From Hydrogenibacillus sp. (lineage in GTDB: Bacteria; Bacillota; Bacilli; Thermicanales; DSM-22653): DNA of 64,000 nucleotides. Where the stretch lies: NCBI GenBank assembly GCA_014896255.1, contig JADBKT010000005.1, positions 1 through 64,000 of the forward strand, written 5' to 3'. The notes below the pieces were generated by a model. That model saw only the letters and a list, made by a program, of their open reading frames with translations, ran no database searches and was not told the DNA's origin. A program made the position numbers and the translations under genes. Shown here one piece after another: positions 44,102 through 53,195 of the stretch. Positions within the stretch are counted from its first letter, which is position 1. The number at the start of each line of letters is the position of its first letter.

Positions 44102-45412
44102 TCAACCATCATAAGAACGCGTGCCGGTCGACCCGGGGGTCATCATCATCGCGGCCGAGCGTTCCCGGCGCTCGAAGCGGAGGGCGATCACGGCGAACAG
44201 CACCGCGCTCGTCAACCGGAGCAGCGAGGAGATGTGCATCGCGCCGCTCAGCGAAATCGCTCCGGCAAGCCATACGCCGAACTGCGGCGCGAGAAAACCG
44301 ATCACCCCGACACCGACGTTGAACGTCGCAATGTACGGTGTCCGTTCCCGCGCCGGCGAAACGTTGAGCAGCTGGTTGAACAGGAGGAGCGTCGTCCCGG
44401 CGACGAAAATGCCGGTGAAGAAATTGACGGCCACGAGGTAGAGCGGCGACGTCGAGAGGACGGTGAGCGACGGTGCGGTGCTCATGCCGACGGCGGTGAC
44501 GGCGAGCATGGCCTGGTTCCCGAAGCGGTCGGCGAGGCGACCCCAATAGACGAAGGCGATGATCTGCGACAGCTGGTTGGCGACGGTAAAAAGCGACAGC
44601 CAAAGCGCCGAGGCCTGAACGACTTTCACGTTGTACAAGTTAAACAGCGGCCAGGCCATCTGCCAGGCGAAATGGAAAAACAACCCGGCGACGAAAAATC
44701 GCGCGTACGGGGCCGTGCGAAACAGACCGCGAAACGCCCTAAGTCCGAACGCGGCCTTATCGGCCGCAAGGCGCGGCGGCTCGAGATGCTGATGCAGCGT
44801 GATCGTCTCCAGAATGCCGAAGAACACGGCGATCCAGATGAACGCTTGGTACGGAAGGGCCCATCGTTTATCGAAAACGTTCAAGATGAGCCCGGAAAAG
44901 AAGACGGCGATCATCGACCACAACGTCGTATCGCGGTTGCGGCGACCAAAAAAGGCGCTCCGCCGCTCGGCGGGAATGAGTTCGCCGATGAGCGCCTGCC
45001 AGCCGAGCCCGCCCAAAGCGTTCGGCACGCTCAAAAGCGCCACGAAGACGACGACGAACCACGCCGGGTCGAGCACCCGTTGCCAAGGGGCCAAGGCGAC
45101 CATGGCCATCAACATTTTCCCGAGCCCGATGTTGACCGCCGTAAACGGCTTGTAGCGCGTCAGGCGCGACAGCCAAAGCGCCCCGGGGATGAGGACGAGC
45201 ACGTTCACCAGCTGTGGCAGCGAAGACAAGAGCGCCACCTGATAGTCGCTCGCACCGAGCGCCTCGATGGCGAAAAGCGGCAAGAAGCTGGAGAAGATTC
45301 CGAGAGAAACTGCTGCAAAAATACCGTTTTGAATGCTTTTGTGCATGTTGTGATGGAGCAGCGCTTCTTCGCTCATCGTCTCCGGGTCGATGCGTTTGAA
45401 GATGTTCAACAC
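44102..45412 (-). CDS. MFS transporter
   Basis: About 436 aa with twelve predicted membrane segments and the typical mid-protein ERRSAFFGRRNR loop. The substrate cannot be read from sequence. GTG 45412 has AAGAAGG eight bases upstream; GTG 45421 and ATG 45376 are alternatives. It starts 25 bases after the YvyE-type gene, same strand, so the two are probably cotranscribed. Confidence 0.85.
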   Translation of the reverse strand: MLNIFKRIDPETMSEEALLHHNMHKSIQNGIFAAVSLGIFSSFLPLFAIEALGASDYQVALLSSLPQLVNVLVLIPGALWLSRLTRYKPFTAVNIGLGKMLMAMVALAPWQRVLDPAWFVVVFVALLSVPNALGGLGWQALIGELIPAERRSAFFGRRNRDTTLWSMIAVFFSGLILNVFDKRWALPYQAFIWIAVFFGILETITLHQHLEPPRLAADKAAFGLRAFRGLFRTAPYARFFVAGLFFHFAWQMAWPLFNLYNVKVVQASALWLSLFTVANQLSQIIAFVYWGRLADRFGNQAMLAVTAVGMSTAPSLTVLSTSPLYLVAVNFFTGIFVAGTTLLLFNQLLNVSPARERTPYIATFNVGVGVIGFLAPQFGVWLAGAISLSGAMHISSLLRLTSAVLFAVIALRFERRERSAAMMMTPGSTGTRSYDG

Positions 45413-45436
45413 GAACAGCACCTTCTTGTGTCGGCA

Positions 45437-46144
45437 TCACCGCCGATTGCTAAGACCGGCGTCGTCTTCCGCCGGCGAATCGCGGACGGGTTCGTCGATC
45501 CAGACCGCACCGGCCGCTTCGGCCTTCACCCGTCCTTGCGTCAGCGTCGATACGAGCGCCTGAAAGGCGGCGAGGCGATCTTCCGGAACGTCATACCAAA
45601 GCGTCACCCGATCATCATATGTCGCTTCGCGTTCCGCATAACCATCCGACGCCAAGATGGCGGCCACCGTCCCATAGGCGGCGTAATCCAGCCTAAGACG
45701 CATCCGCACGCCGCGCCGGCGGCGGACAATGTGAGCGGCGCGGACGCCGAGCAGGGCCGACTTCCGATAGGCGCGCACGAGTCCGCCGGCGCCGAGCTTG
45801 ATCCCGCCGAAATAGCGCGTCACCACCACGACGACGTTGGTCAGATCCCCTTGCCGAAGCGCCTCCAACACCGGACGCCCGGCGGTTCCGGACGGTTCAC
45901 CGTCGTCGTCGGCGTGCTGCACGCGGTGCTCGACGCCGACGATGTACGCGCTCACGTTGTGCGTCGCGTCCCAGTGTTTCTTTTGAATCATCCGAATAAA
46001 TTCCCGCGCTTCGTCCTCCGTCTCTACCGGACGGACGGAAGCGATGAACCGCGAGCGCTCGATCGTCCATTCCGCCGCCGCGTCTTTGTCTACAGTAAAA
46101 TATTGCACCGATCCCACCACCCGGTCCGACGTCCGCGACGCCAT
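45437..46144 (-). CDS. YvyE / IMPACT (UPF0029) family protein
   Basis: 235 aa. The IMPACT N-terminal domain is clear: ERSRFIASVRPV, HWDATHNVSAYIVG, DDDGEPSGTAGRPVLE and VVVVTRYFGGIKLGAGGLVRAY, followed by a DUF1949-type ferredoxin-like domain. In eukaryotes IMPACT tunes GCN2; bacterial members are poorly understood and may act on ribosomes or tRNA. The start is uncertain: ATG 46144 has a poor site, and GTG codons near 46110 with GGTGGG upstream are alternatives. It follows the tRNA-Thr terminator. Confidence 0.85.
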   Translation of the reverse strand: MASRTSDRVVGSVQYFTVDKDAAAEWTIERSRFIASVRPVETEDEAREFIRMIQKKHWDATHNVSAYIVGVEHRVQHADDDGEPSGTAGRPVLEALRQGDLTNVVVVVTRYFGGIKLGAGGLVRAYRKSALLGVRAAHIVRRRRGVRMRLRLDYAAYGTVAAILASDGYAEREATYDDRVTLWYDVPEDRLAAFQALVSTLTQGRVKAEAAGAVWIDEPVRDSPAEDDAGLSNRR

Positions 46145-46159
46145 GTCAACCGCAGCGCA

Positions 46160-46187
46160 AAATAAAAAAAGCAAGGTCAAGCCTTGC
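46160..46187 (-). terminator. Terminator of tRNA-Thr
   Basis: Minus strand hairpin GCAAGG-CTTGA-CCTTGC followed by seven T residues, 16 bases after the tRNA CCA end. Confidence 0.9.
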
Positions 46188-46202
46188 CGTCGCGTGCTCA
46201 TC

Positions 46203-46276
46203 TGGTGCCGAGTCGGAGAATCGAACTCCGAACTGCGCATTACGAGTGCGCCGTTATACCGTTTAACTAACTCGGC
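46203..46276 (-). tRNA. tRNA-Thr (CGT anticodon)
   Basis: 74 nt including encoded CCA. Acceptor arms GCCGAGT and ACTCGGC pair fully; anticodon stem GCGCA/TGCGC encloses CTCGTAA with anticodon CGT, reading ACG; the T arm has TTCGATT. It is transcribed from its own promoter at 46325-46352 and ends at 46160-46187. Confidence 0.96.
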
Positions 46277-46324
46277 AACGTCGTTCCTCTAACGACACTG
46301 CGTTCCTCGAGGAACACAGCCTCT

Positions 46325-46352
46325 ATTATACACGACGACGGTCGTTTGTCAA
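46325..46352 (-). promoter_or_regulatory. tRNA-Thr promoter inside the Nudix gene end
   Basis: TTGACA at 46352-46347, a 16-base spacer and TATAAT at 46330-46325; both elements are perfect. The promoter overlaps the last eight codons and the stop codon of the Nudix gene. Confidence 0.88.
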
Positions 46353-47018
46353 ACCTTCGAGGTTATCCATTTTTTGCACAGTCCTTAAAAATTGTTGCAG
46401 GATGCGCGCGGTCATCCCCCAAATGACGTGCCCCTCGTAAAGGTAAAACAACTCCGGGACGGTTCGCCGACGAAACGGGTAGCCTCGACCGCCGGGGATC
46501 CGTTCATACGGAAAGTCCTCTCCCGGATGAACGCCGACGGCCACATCGTAGACCTGCGGGCGATGGTGGAGCAGCCAAACGAGCGGGACACAGAAAACCT
46601 CCGCCACTTCCGCCGGGTTGGGACGAAGCGGCCGAAGATCCGCGATCTTCCCGACGTAGACGTGTACGGCGATCTGATACGGAGGCACGAGAAGGCCGAG
46701 TTTGGACCAAAGATCGATCGATTGCGGCGGTATGCCGAGCTCTTCGTGCGTTTCGCGCACTGCCGCCTCGGCCGGGGACGGATCGGCAGGGTCGACCTTA
46801 CCGCCGGGAAAGCTCACCTCTCCCGGTTGGCGCCTGAGCGTATGCGCGCGCACTTCAAAAAGCAGGTGCGGTTCGCCGTCGTGTTCGACGAGCGGGATCA
46901 GCACCGCGTATTCCTCCAAATCGGCAAAACCGAAGACGTTGCCCGATTCACTTTTAAAATGTTCGGCCAAGAGTTGCCAGAACCGGTCGACCCGCTTCTC
47001 CGAACGGCGCTCGCCCAT
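46326..47018 (-). CDS. Nudix hydrolase, CoA pyrophosphatase type
   Basis: 230 aa. Nudix box at about 72-96: [18 protein letters not shown] then THEELGI. The preceding [13 protein letters not shown] matches the NudL/PCD1 group, which cleaves CoA and its derivatives to 4-phosphopantetheine and adenosine 3',5'-bisphosphate. ATG 47018 has GAGGG just upstream and GGGGTGA slightly further. Its last codons are also the tRNA-Thr promoter. Divergent from chdC. Confidence 0.9.
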   Translation of the reverse strand: MGERRSEKRVDRFWQLLAEHFKSESGNVFGFADLEEYAVLIPLVEHDGEPHLLFEVRAHTLRRQPGEVSFPGGKVDPADPSPAEAAVRETHEELGIPPQSIDLWSKLGLLVPPYQIAVHVYVGKIADLRPLRPNPAEVAEVFCVPLVWLLHHRPQVYDVAVGVHPGEDFPYERIPGGRGYPFRRRTVPELFYLYEGHVIWGMTARILQQFLRTVQKMDNLEGLTNDRRRV

Positions 47019-47173
47019 CCCTCGCTCACCCCATATGATCATAATTGCATTTGATTTCATTTATGGTATGAACATGGTACAATAAACAAAAGCCCTCGGC
47101 AATACCGCGCGCCTGAGATCGCGACCGCCTTGCTGACCACATCAATCGACACCCATCGGATGGAGGGATGACG

Positions 47174-47908
47174 ATGCCCGAACCGGCGCGTACCGTAGAA
47201 GGTTGGCATGTACTGCACGATTTTCGCACGATCGACTGGTCCGCCTGGAAAACGGCGCCGTCCGCCGACCGGACGCGGGCGCTGGAAGCGCTGGATGCGC
47301 TCATCCACGACTGGCAGCATGCCGAGGATGAAGGATACGGCTCATACGGGGTATTCCAGATCATCGGTCAGAAAGCCGATCTGCTCTTTTTAAACTTGCG
47401 TCCGACGATGGACGCGCTCATCGACGTCGAGACGGCGCTCAACAAGACGGTCTTCGCCGACTATTTGCTCCCCGCCTACAGCTACTACTCGATCGTCGAG
47501 CTCGGCGGCTACACCGGCGATCCGGAGCAAGATCCGTGGGCCAAGTCACGTCTGTATCCGAAAGTCCGTCGGGAAGAGCACGTTTGTTTTTATCCGATGA
47601 ACAAAAAACGCGCCGGCGCGGACAACTGGTACATGCTGTCGAACGATGAACGTGCTCAGATGATGCGTGCACACGGCGACATCGGCAAGAAATACCGGGG
47701 CAAGGTGCTGCAGGTCATCAGCGGGTCGCAAGGGCTGGACGACTGGGAGTGGGGCGTCACGCTGTTCAGCGCCGATCCGCTGCACTTTAAGAAGATCATC
47801 TACGAGATGCGCTTCGACGAAGTGAGCGCCCGCTTCGGCGAGTTCGGACCGTTTTTTGTCGGCAAAGGCCTCGATCGCGAGGCGCTGTACCGCCTGTTCG
47901 CCGTATAG
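47174..47908 (+). CDS. chdC: Coproheme decarboxylase ChdC (HemQ)
   Basis: 244 aa. Last step of the coproporphyrin-dependent haem pathway of Gram-positive bacteria: converts coproheme to haem b. Diagnostic segments: FYPMNKKR (catalytic Tyr), NWYMLSNDER, MMRAHGDIGKKY (proximal His) and GLDDWEWGVTLFS followed by YEMRFDEVSARFGEFGPF. ATG 47174 has GGAGGG six bases upstream; ATG 47168 is too close. TACAAT at 47078-47083 may be its -10. Haem would serve respiration together with menaquinone and NDH-2. Confidence 0.95.
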   Translation: MPEPARTVEGWHVLHDFRTIDWSAWKTAPSADRTRALEALDALIHDWQHAEDEGYGSYGVFQIIGQKADLLFLNLRPTMDALIDVETALNKTVFADYLLPAYSYYSIVELGGYTGDPEQDPWAKSRLYPKVRREEHVCFYPMNKKRAGADNWYMLSNDERAQMMRAHGDIGKKYRGKVLQVISGSQGLDDWEWGVTLFSADPLHFKKIIYEMRFDEVSARFGEFGPFFVGKGLDREALYRLFAV

Positions 47909-47935
47909 GCGCGTAAGACGCGCTCGGCTTGAATC

Positions 47936-49216
47936 ATGATGCACGGTCGTCATCGTCTCTTGCAGCGATTGTTCTTGAGCGAGTTGCCGGCAGGCGTTCG
48001 CCGCTTCGTGCTCAGCGAATCGCTGCTCGGCATCGGCATCGGCCTTTTCAGCCTGCTTCTCAATTTTCACCTGCTCGCGCTCGGCGTCCGCGAGGAAACG
48101 CTCGGCACGTTGAACGCCGTCGGCACCGTCGCCATGGGCATGGCGGCCTTCCCCATCGCCGTCGCGGCACGGCGCTACGGCCGCAAGGGCCTGTTCATCT
48201 CGGGCATCGCCTTGATCGGGACGGGCTATCTGCTGTTTGCCGCAGGCACGACGCTTTTCCTCTTTTACGGCGCTCAGATCGTGATGTCCGTCGGCATGGC
48301 GCTCCTCATCACGACGGAAATCCAACTCCTGTTTCATTATGCGCAAGACCCGGCGCTGGAGACGACAAGCTACAGTTTGATGTTCGCCGTCTTCACGTTG
48401 TTCACCGGCGTCGGAACGCTGCTCGGCGGCGTGTTGCCGGATCTCCTCGGCGGCGTGACCTCACCGTACCAGGGATCGCTGTGTCTCGCCGGAGCGGTCG
48501 TGATCGGACTCGCCGTTCTTCGCGGGCTCATTCTCCCGCGTGAAACGCGATCCATGGCGCGTCAACCGATCGCCATCCGCTCCGTTCGGGCGTATCGGGA
48601 ACGCATGTTACCCGGCGGGAAGATCTTTCGGCTCGCGCTGTTCGTCTTCATCGCCGGCGTCGCTTTTGCGCTGATCGGGCCGTTTCAAAACGTCATCTTG
48701 AAGTTTCGTTTCGGCGTTTCCGACGCCGCGGTCAGCGGGGTCATCGGCGCCGCCAGCCTTTTTTTGTTCTTCGGTTCGCTGTGGACGCCGCGGGTGATCG
48801 CCGCCCTCGGCCCGGTCCGCGCTTATTACGCGTTGTTTGCGCTGAACGCGGCGCTTTTGTTCGTGCTCGCCTTGCCGCTATCTTTTGCGCCGTTTACGGC
48901 ATTGTTCTTGCTCCGCGGCGGCGCGTTTACGATGCTCAGCAACCTCATCGAGAGCCAGACGATGTCGATGATCGCCGACGCGCATCGCGACGCGTACGCG
49001 GCCATACGCAACGTCTTCCGCAGCGTCGGCACGGCCGGCGCGAGTTACGTCGCCGGCCGGCTGCTCGAACGCGGCGGCTATCGCTTGCCGTTTTTCATCA
49101 CCGGCGTCGTGATCGTGCTGGGTCTGATCTACTTTACGGTGTGGATCCGGCCGTTGATCACGGATTCCGTCGCCCGTCAAAGAAAAGCGACGCCCGCAAA
49201 CGATCCGCAAGGCTGA
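47936..49216 (+). CDS. MFS transporter
   Basis: 426 aa, twelve membrane segments, with RRYGRKG between helices 2 and 3 as in major facilitator permeases. Substrate unknown. It starts 28 bases after chdC, so cotranscription is likely; a haem-related role is only a possibility from that position. The start has no strong ribosome-binding site (ATG 47936 or 47939). Confidence 0.85.
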   Translation: MMHGRHRLLQRLFLSELPAGVRRFVLSESLLGIGIGLFSLLLNFHLLALGVREETLGTLNAVGTVAMGMAAFPIAVAARRYGRKGLFISGIALIGTGYLLFAAGTTLFLFYGAQIVMSVGMALLITTEIQLLFHYAQDPALETTSYSLMFAVFTLFTGVGTLLGGVLPDLLGGVTSPYQGSLCLAGAVVIGLAVLRGLILPRETRSMARQPIAIRSVRAYRERMLPGGKIFRLALFVFIAGVAFALIGPFQNVILKFRFGVSDAAVSGVIGAASLFLFFGSLWTPRVIAALGPVRAYYALFALNAALLFVLALPLSFAPFTALFLLRGGAFTMLSNLIESQTMSMIADAHRDAYAAIRNVFRSVGTAGASYVAGRLLERGGYRLPFFITGVVIVLGLIYFTVWIRPLITDSVARQRKATPANDPQG

Positions 49217-49242
49217 AGCCGCCGGATCAACATGCTAACACG

Positions 49243-49278
49243 AAAGCCTGGTTTCCGGAACGCCGGAACCAGGCTTTT
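49243..49278. terminator. Bidirectional terminator between MFS gene and ssrA
   Basis: AAAGCCTGGTTTCCGG-AACG-CCGGAACCAGGCTTTT: strong stem with A/T runs on both sides, ending both the plus-strand permease and the minus-strand tmRNA. Confidence 0.92.
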
Positions 49279-49307
49279 GGCCTGATATGCCGTATTGGTC
49301 CGATGAA

Positions 49308-49665
49308 TGGTGGAGGCGGGGGGAATCGAACCCCCGTCCGAAGGCCTCGCCACAACCGCTTCTCCGAGCGCAGCTCAAGTTTGATGTCGCCGCAGGCGCT
49401 CCCTTGAGCCGGATCATCCTGCGGCCTGCCTGATGGGTCTCTTCGGCGGCCTACAGGCGGAAGGCCGACCGCGTAGCCCGCTGGGGTTGACCTCTAAGCG
49501 CAAAACGCGGGCGGTTTCGCGTCAGAGGCTGGCCGGTCGTTTACGCAGCCAGAGCGAGTTCGTTCTTGTTGGCAGTTATTGTGCCGTCCGCGTTGCTGAC
49601 GGGGACGCGGCCCCCCGGCTCGCTACGGTTGTTCGATCGACCCCCGTCGAATCCACTACGCCCCC
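49308..49665 (-). ncRNA. ssrA: Transfer-messenger RNA (tmRNA)
   Basis: 358 nt. 5' end GGGGGCGTAGTGGATTCGAC and 3' end with TTCGATTCCCCCC and CCA form the tRNA-like part. The tag frame runs 49573-49541: GCC resume codon, then codons giving ANKNELALAA and TAA. With the alanine from the charged tmRNA the added tag is AANKNELALAA, ending in the ALAA protease signal. It rescues ribosomes stalled on broken mRNA with SmpB, encoded 3.4 kb away in the same cluster. Confidence 0.97.
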
Positions 49666-49700
49666 AAGAGAGGCGCCGCCCTAAGGAAGCGGCAATAAGT

Positions 49701-49730
49701 ATCATATCACAAATCACGCGCGGATTTCAA
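49701..49730 (-). promoter_or_regulatory. ssrA promoter
   Basis: TTGAAA at 49730-49725, an 18-base spacer and TATGAT at 49706-49701, minus strand, ending 35 bases before the tmRNA 5' end. Confidence 0.75.
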
Positions 49731-49748
49731 TGGGTCTGGGCTGCCGCC

Positions 49749-49880
49749 TCACGAACGCGCCGCCGGCGCGTCGATCGACGCCGCCGCCTCGGCGCGCATC
49801 GACCCGAGCAGCGCGATGAACGTCAAGAGTATGACGGCGCTAAAAGAGGCGCCGAAAATGATGTCCTTGAAACGCTTCAT
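49749..49880 (-). CDS. Small membrane protein, 43 residues
   Basis: Frame from ATG 49880 with GGGGGA seven bases upstream. Charged start (MKRFKD), a single hydrophobic helix at about 7-26, then an Ala-rich tail. It begins 40 bases after the rmuC stop on the same strand and ends just upstream of the ssrA promoter. Codon third positions are GC-rich. No family is recognised. Confidence 0.55.
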   Translation of the reverse strand: MKRFKDIIFGASFSAVILLTFIALLGSMRAEAAASIDAPAARS

Positions 49881-49920
49881 GGCTTCGTCCCCCGGCCTTC
49901 AAGCAGATGGCCACCGCGAT

Positions 49921-51279
49921 TCATTCTCCCACCTCTTCGATCTCCTGCCCCAACAACCGCTGAACGTCGCCTTCCGGAAGCGACTCCACGCTTCTCAGCC
50001 TCCGTTCGATGGTCCGCGTCTTGCGCGACGCGCTTTCGATCGTGTTGCTCGCCTCTTGCAGCTTTTTCTGCGTCTTTTCGAGGATCTCGGCGAACTTGCC
50101 GAATTCCGTCTTCACCGCGCCGAGGAGACGCCACACTTCGCTCGAACGCTTCTCGATGGCCAGCGTCCGAAAGCCCATATGCAGGCTGTTGAGCAGCGCC
50201 GTGATCGTCGTCGGGCCGGTGACGACGACGCGATGGTCCCGCTGCAGCGACTCCCACAGCCCCGGGCGGCGGAGCACTTCGGCGAACAGCCCTTCCGTCG
50301 GCAAAAAAAGAATCGCAAAGTCGGTCGTCTCCGGCGGGTGGATGTACTTCGCCTGGATCGCCTTCGCTTCGTTTCTGACGCGCGCCTCAAGCAACCTTGC
50401 GGCCTCATGGACCGCTTGGATGTCGCCCGCTTCTTGCGCTTCGATCAAGCGATGGTAATCGTCAAGGGGAAATTTGCTGTCGATCGGCAGCCACACGGCC
50501 TCGTCGTCCGCCTTGCCCGGCAGTCGGATGGCAAAATCGACACGCTCCGCTCCGCGGCCGACGGGCACTTGGCGGGCGTACTGGTCGCTCGTCAAGATCT
50601 GCTCGAGCAAGTTCTCCAACTGAATCTCGCCGAGCGTCCCACGCGTTTTGACGTTGGCGAGCACTTTTTTCAGATCACCGACACCGGAGGCCAGCGCCTG
50701 CATCTCGCCGAGGCCCTTGTGGACAAGCTCCAGCCGCTCGCTCACCAAGCGGAACGACTCCCCGAGGCGCTTCTCCAACGTGTCGTGCAGCTTCTCGTCG
50801 ACGGTACGGCGCATCTCTTCGAGCTTCTTGGCATTTTCCTCCTGCAGGCGGCCGAGCTTCTCCTCGACCGTCTGGCGGATACGCTCGAGCTTCTCTTCGT
50901 TCATCGCGGTGAGCGCGATGAGCTGCTTGGACACGCCGTCGAGAAGATGTTTCTGCTGGGCGGCCTGATCGCCGAGCGTGGCGGCCGTAGAGCGGCCGAG
51001 CTGAATGATGGCCTGCGTCAGCTCCTCCCGGGCAAGCTTTGCCGACTGCTCGGCCTCCGCCCGTCCCCGGCCGAGCTCCTCGCGAAGCGTTCCCTCCAGC
51101 CGATCGACGGCCTTTTCCAGCAAGAGGACTTTTTCTCGCACCTCGGAAAGCTCATGGGCCGGCGGCGATAACGGGCGGCGGCGCACCAGAAGGATGACGA
51201 GCATGAGCGCCGCGACGAAGAGCGCCGCCATTCCGAAAGTCAAGAAGGAAAAAAGCGCTGTGTCCCATCCCGCCTTCAC
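49921..51279 (-). CDS. rmuC: RmuC-family DNA recombination protein
   Basis: 452 aa. Membrane helix at about 9-30, long coiled coil (about 40-200), then the RmuC nuclease-fold domain with TRGTLGEIQLENLLEQIL, VDFAIRLPGKADDEAVWLPIDSKFPLDDY and IVTGPTTITALLNSL-like blocks. RmuC limits inversions and rearrangements in E. coli; mechanism unclear. GTG 51279 has GAGAGGAG upstream; the longer frame overlaps the methyltransferase gene. Confidence 0.92.
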   Translation of the reverse strand: MKAGWDTALFSFLTFGMAALFVAALMLVILLVRRRPLSPPAHELSEVREKVLLLEKAVDRLEGTLREELGRGRAEAEQSAKLAREELTQAIIQLGRSTAATLGDQAAQQKHLLDGVSKQLIALTAMNEEKLERIRQTVEEKLGRLQEENAKKLEEMRRTVDEKLHDTLEKRLGESFRLVSERLELVHKGLGEMQALASGVGDLKKVLANVKTRGTLGEIQLENLLEQILTSDQYARQVPVGRGAERVDFAIRLPGKADDEAVWLPIDSKFPLDDYHRLIEAQEAGDIQAVHEAARLLEARVRNEAKAIQAKYIHPPETTDFAILFLPTEGLFAEVLRRPGLWESLQRDHRVVVTGPTTITALLNSLHMGFRTLAIEKRSSEVWRLLGAVKTEFGKFAEILEKTQKKLQEASNTIESASRKTRTIERRLRSVESLPEGDVQRLLGQEIEEVGE

Positions 51280-51322
51280 GTCGACGGTCTCCTCTCGAAT
51301 AGCACATGATCGCCAATCGGCT

Positions 51323-52711
51323 TCACGACCGGGGACCTTGCTCCAGTCGAGCGACGAGCTCGACATGCGCCGTCTGCGGAAACATATCGACCGGTTGGAC
51401 TTCGGCGAGCCGGTAACCGAAGGCGAAAAGTTCCCGCACATCGGAAGCGAACGTCTCCGGATTGCACGAGACGTATACGATGCGCGGCGCGCCGAGGCGG
51501 CCGAGTTTGCGCATCACCTTGCCGCCCGCGCCGGAGCGCGGCGGATCGAGGAGAACGAGGTCCACGCGGCTCTCCAGGCGTTCCAGCGCCCGCTCCATGC
51601 CCCGGCGCACGTCTCCGGCGACGAAATCGACGTTGTCCGCGCCGTTTTCCCGGGCGTTGGCGTAAGCCGCTTCGACCGCTTCCGGGACGACCTCCACGCC
51701 GACCGCCTTCCGCACCCGCCGGGCGAGCGGCAGGGTGAACGTGCCGACGCCGGAGAAAAGATCGAGGGCGTGCATGTCCGGTTCCGGTTCGGCATACTGA
51801 AGCGCCGTTTCGAGGAGGCGTTCCGCCTGCAGGCGGTTCGTCTGAAAGAACGTCTGCGGCGCGATGCGGTAGCGCACACCGTCGAGTTCGTCGACGATGT
51901 GCGGCGCGCCGAACAGATGATGCACGGCGTCATAACCGGCCTTGTCCGCCCGCCCGCCGTAGACGATCCAGAACGCGCCGGCGACGCGGACGCCGCGCTC
52001 GGCGTCGAGGGCGGCGAGCATCTCCGTCCACGCTTTCGCCGCTCGGGTGAGATCCGTCGAGGCGTCCGGCGGTACGGTCGCGAAGAGGGCGGCGAGTACG
52101 GTCCGTTCCGCCTCCGAATAGCGCACCATGAGGTGCCGGAGCAACCCTTCGTGACGGCGCTTGTCATACCCGGAAAGGCGGTGCGCGCGGGCCCAGGCAG
52201 CCGTCGCTTCGGCGACGGCGAACAAGGCCGGATGGGCGATGTAGCAGACGGAAAGCGGCACGGTGCGGTCAAAGTGCAAAAGCGCGTGGAGACCGAGCGC
52301 GCCCTCCGGGGTAAAGGTGAACTCCATCTTGTTCCGGTAGTGCCACGGTTCCGCCATGCCGATCGCCGGGCGCACGACGCCGTCGTCGAGCCCGTGATCG
52401 CGCAAAAACGCTTTCACCCGCTCGGTCTTCATCGCCGTCTGCGCTTCGGGGGCAATGTGCTGCCACGTACACCCGCCGCATGTGCCGAAATGCGGACAGC
52501 GCGCCGGGATGCGCGCCGGATGCGCGCGGATGACGTCATGAACCTCGGCGATGAGATGTCCTTTGACCCGGCGTTCGGTAAGTCCCGCCCGCACCGTCTC
52601 TCCGGGGATCGTATACGGCACCGCGAGCGTCCGCTTCCCGGCGCGGACTTCCGCCGGCGCCGCGCCGAAGCCGCGGCGGTCGAAGCGCTCGATTTCCAGT
52701 GTGATGTCCAC
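51323..52711 (-). CDS. 23S rRNA (uracil-5-)-methyltransferase, RlmD/RumA type
   Basis: 462 aa. N-terminal TRAM domain, then a 4Fe-4S cysteine cluster C72-x5-C78-x2-C81 (CPHFGTCGGC) with a fourth Cys near 155, and a C-terminal SAM methyltransferase domain: ALDLFSGVGTFTLPLA, LLDPPRSGAGG and YVSCNPETFASD with the catalytic Cys. Forms 5-methyluridine in rRNA. Bacillus has several paralogues so the exact site is open. ATG 52711 starts 8 bases after smpB. Confidence 0.92.
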   Translation of the reverse strand: MDITLEIERFDRRGFGAAPAEVRAGKRTLAVPYTIPGETVRAGLTERRVKGHLIAEVHDVIRAHPARIPARCPHFGTCGGCTWQHIAPEAQTAMKTERVKAFLRDHGLDDGVVRPAIGMAEPWHYRNKMEFTFTPEGALGLHALLHFDRTVPLSVCYIAHPALFAVAEATAAWARAHRLSGYDKRRHEGLLRHLMVRYSEAERTVLAALFATVPPDASTDLTRAAKAWTEMLAALDAERGVRVAGAFWIVYGGRADKAGYDAVHHLFGAPHIVDELDGVRYRIAPQTFFQTNRLQAERLLETALQYAEPEPDMHALDLFSGVGTFTLPLARRVRKAVGVEVVPEAVEAAYANARENGADNVDFVAGDVRRGMERALERLESRVDLVLLDPPRSGAGGKVMRKLGRLGAPRIVYVSCNPETFASDVRELFAFGYRLAEVQPVDMFPQTAHVELVARLEQGPRS

Positions 52712-52718
52712 CGCCGCC

Positions 52719-53180
52719 TCACCTCATCCGCCCGCTGAACTGGCGCTCGACTTCGCGCTGCACGGCTTTCGTCTTGAGCGCCTCCCGCTTGTCGTATTGC
52801 TTTTTCCCTTTGGCCAAGGCCAGCTCGACTTTCACCCGCCCCCGCTTCACATAGATGGAAAGCGGCACGAGCGTGTAGCCTTCTTCCCGCGTTTTGCCGA
52901 TCAGTTTGTTGATCTCGTGGCGGTGCAAAAGGAGCTTGCGCGTGCGCAGGGGATCATGGTTGAATCGGTTGCCCTGCTCGTAAGGGCTGACGTGCATGTT
53001 GAGCAGGAACACTTCACCGTTCTTGACGTGTGCGTAACTGTCTTTCAAGTTCACCCGCCCGCGACGGATCGATTTCACCTCGGTGCCGGTGAGCACGATC
53101 CCCGCTTCGTACGTCTCCTCGATAAAGTAATCGTGTCGGGCCTTTTTGTTCTGAGCGACGACCTTCTTCTCCTCCGACAT
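52719..53180 (-). CDS. smpB: SsrA-binding protein SmpB
   Basis: 153 aa. Binds tmRNA and places it in the ribosomal A site. Core [30 protein letters not shown] and the C-terminal [13 protein letters not shown] tail that mimics mRNA are intact. Lies 15 bases after rnr on the same strand. Confidence 0.97.
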   Translation of the reverse strand: MSEEKKVVAQNKKARHDYFIEETYEAGIVLTGTEVKSIRRGRVNLKDSYAHVKNGEVFLLNMHVSPYEQGNRFNHDPLRTRKLLLHRHEINKLIGKTREEGYTLVPLSIYVKRGRVKVELALAKGKKQYDKREALKTKAVQREVERQFSGRMR

Positions 53181-53195
53181 GCGTTCCCGCCCGCC

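Noticed and set aside
43943-46165. 740-codon plus-strand open frame
   Set aside because: Antisense to an MFS transporter and a YvyE-type gene that both have clear family motifs; in GC-rich DNA the opposite strand often stays open. Its translation is Arg/His/Asp-rich without domains.
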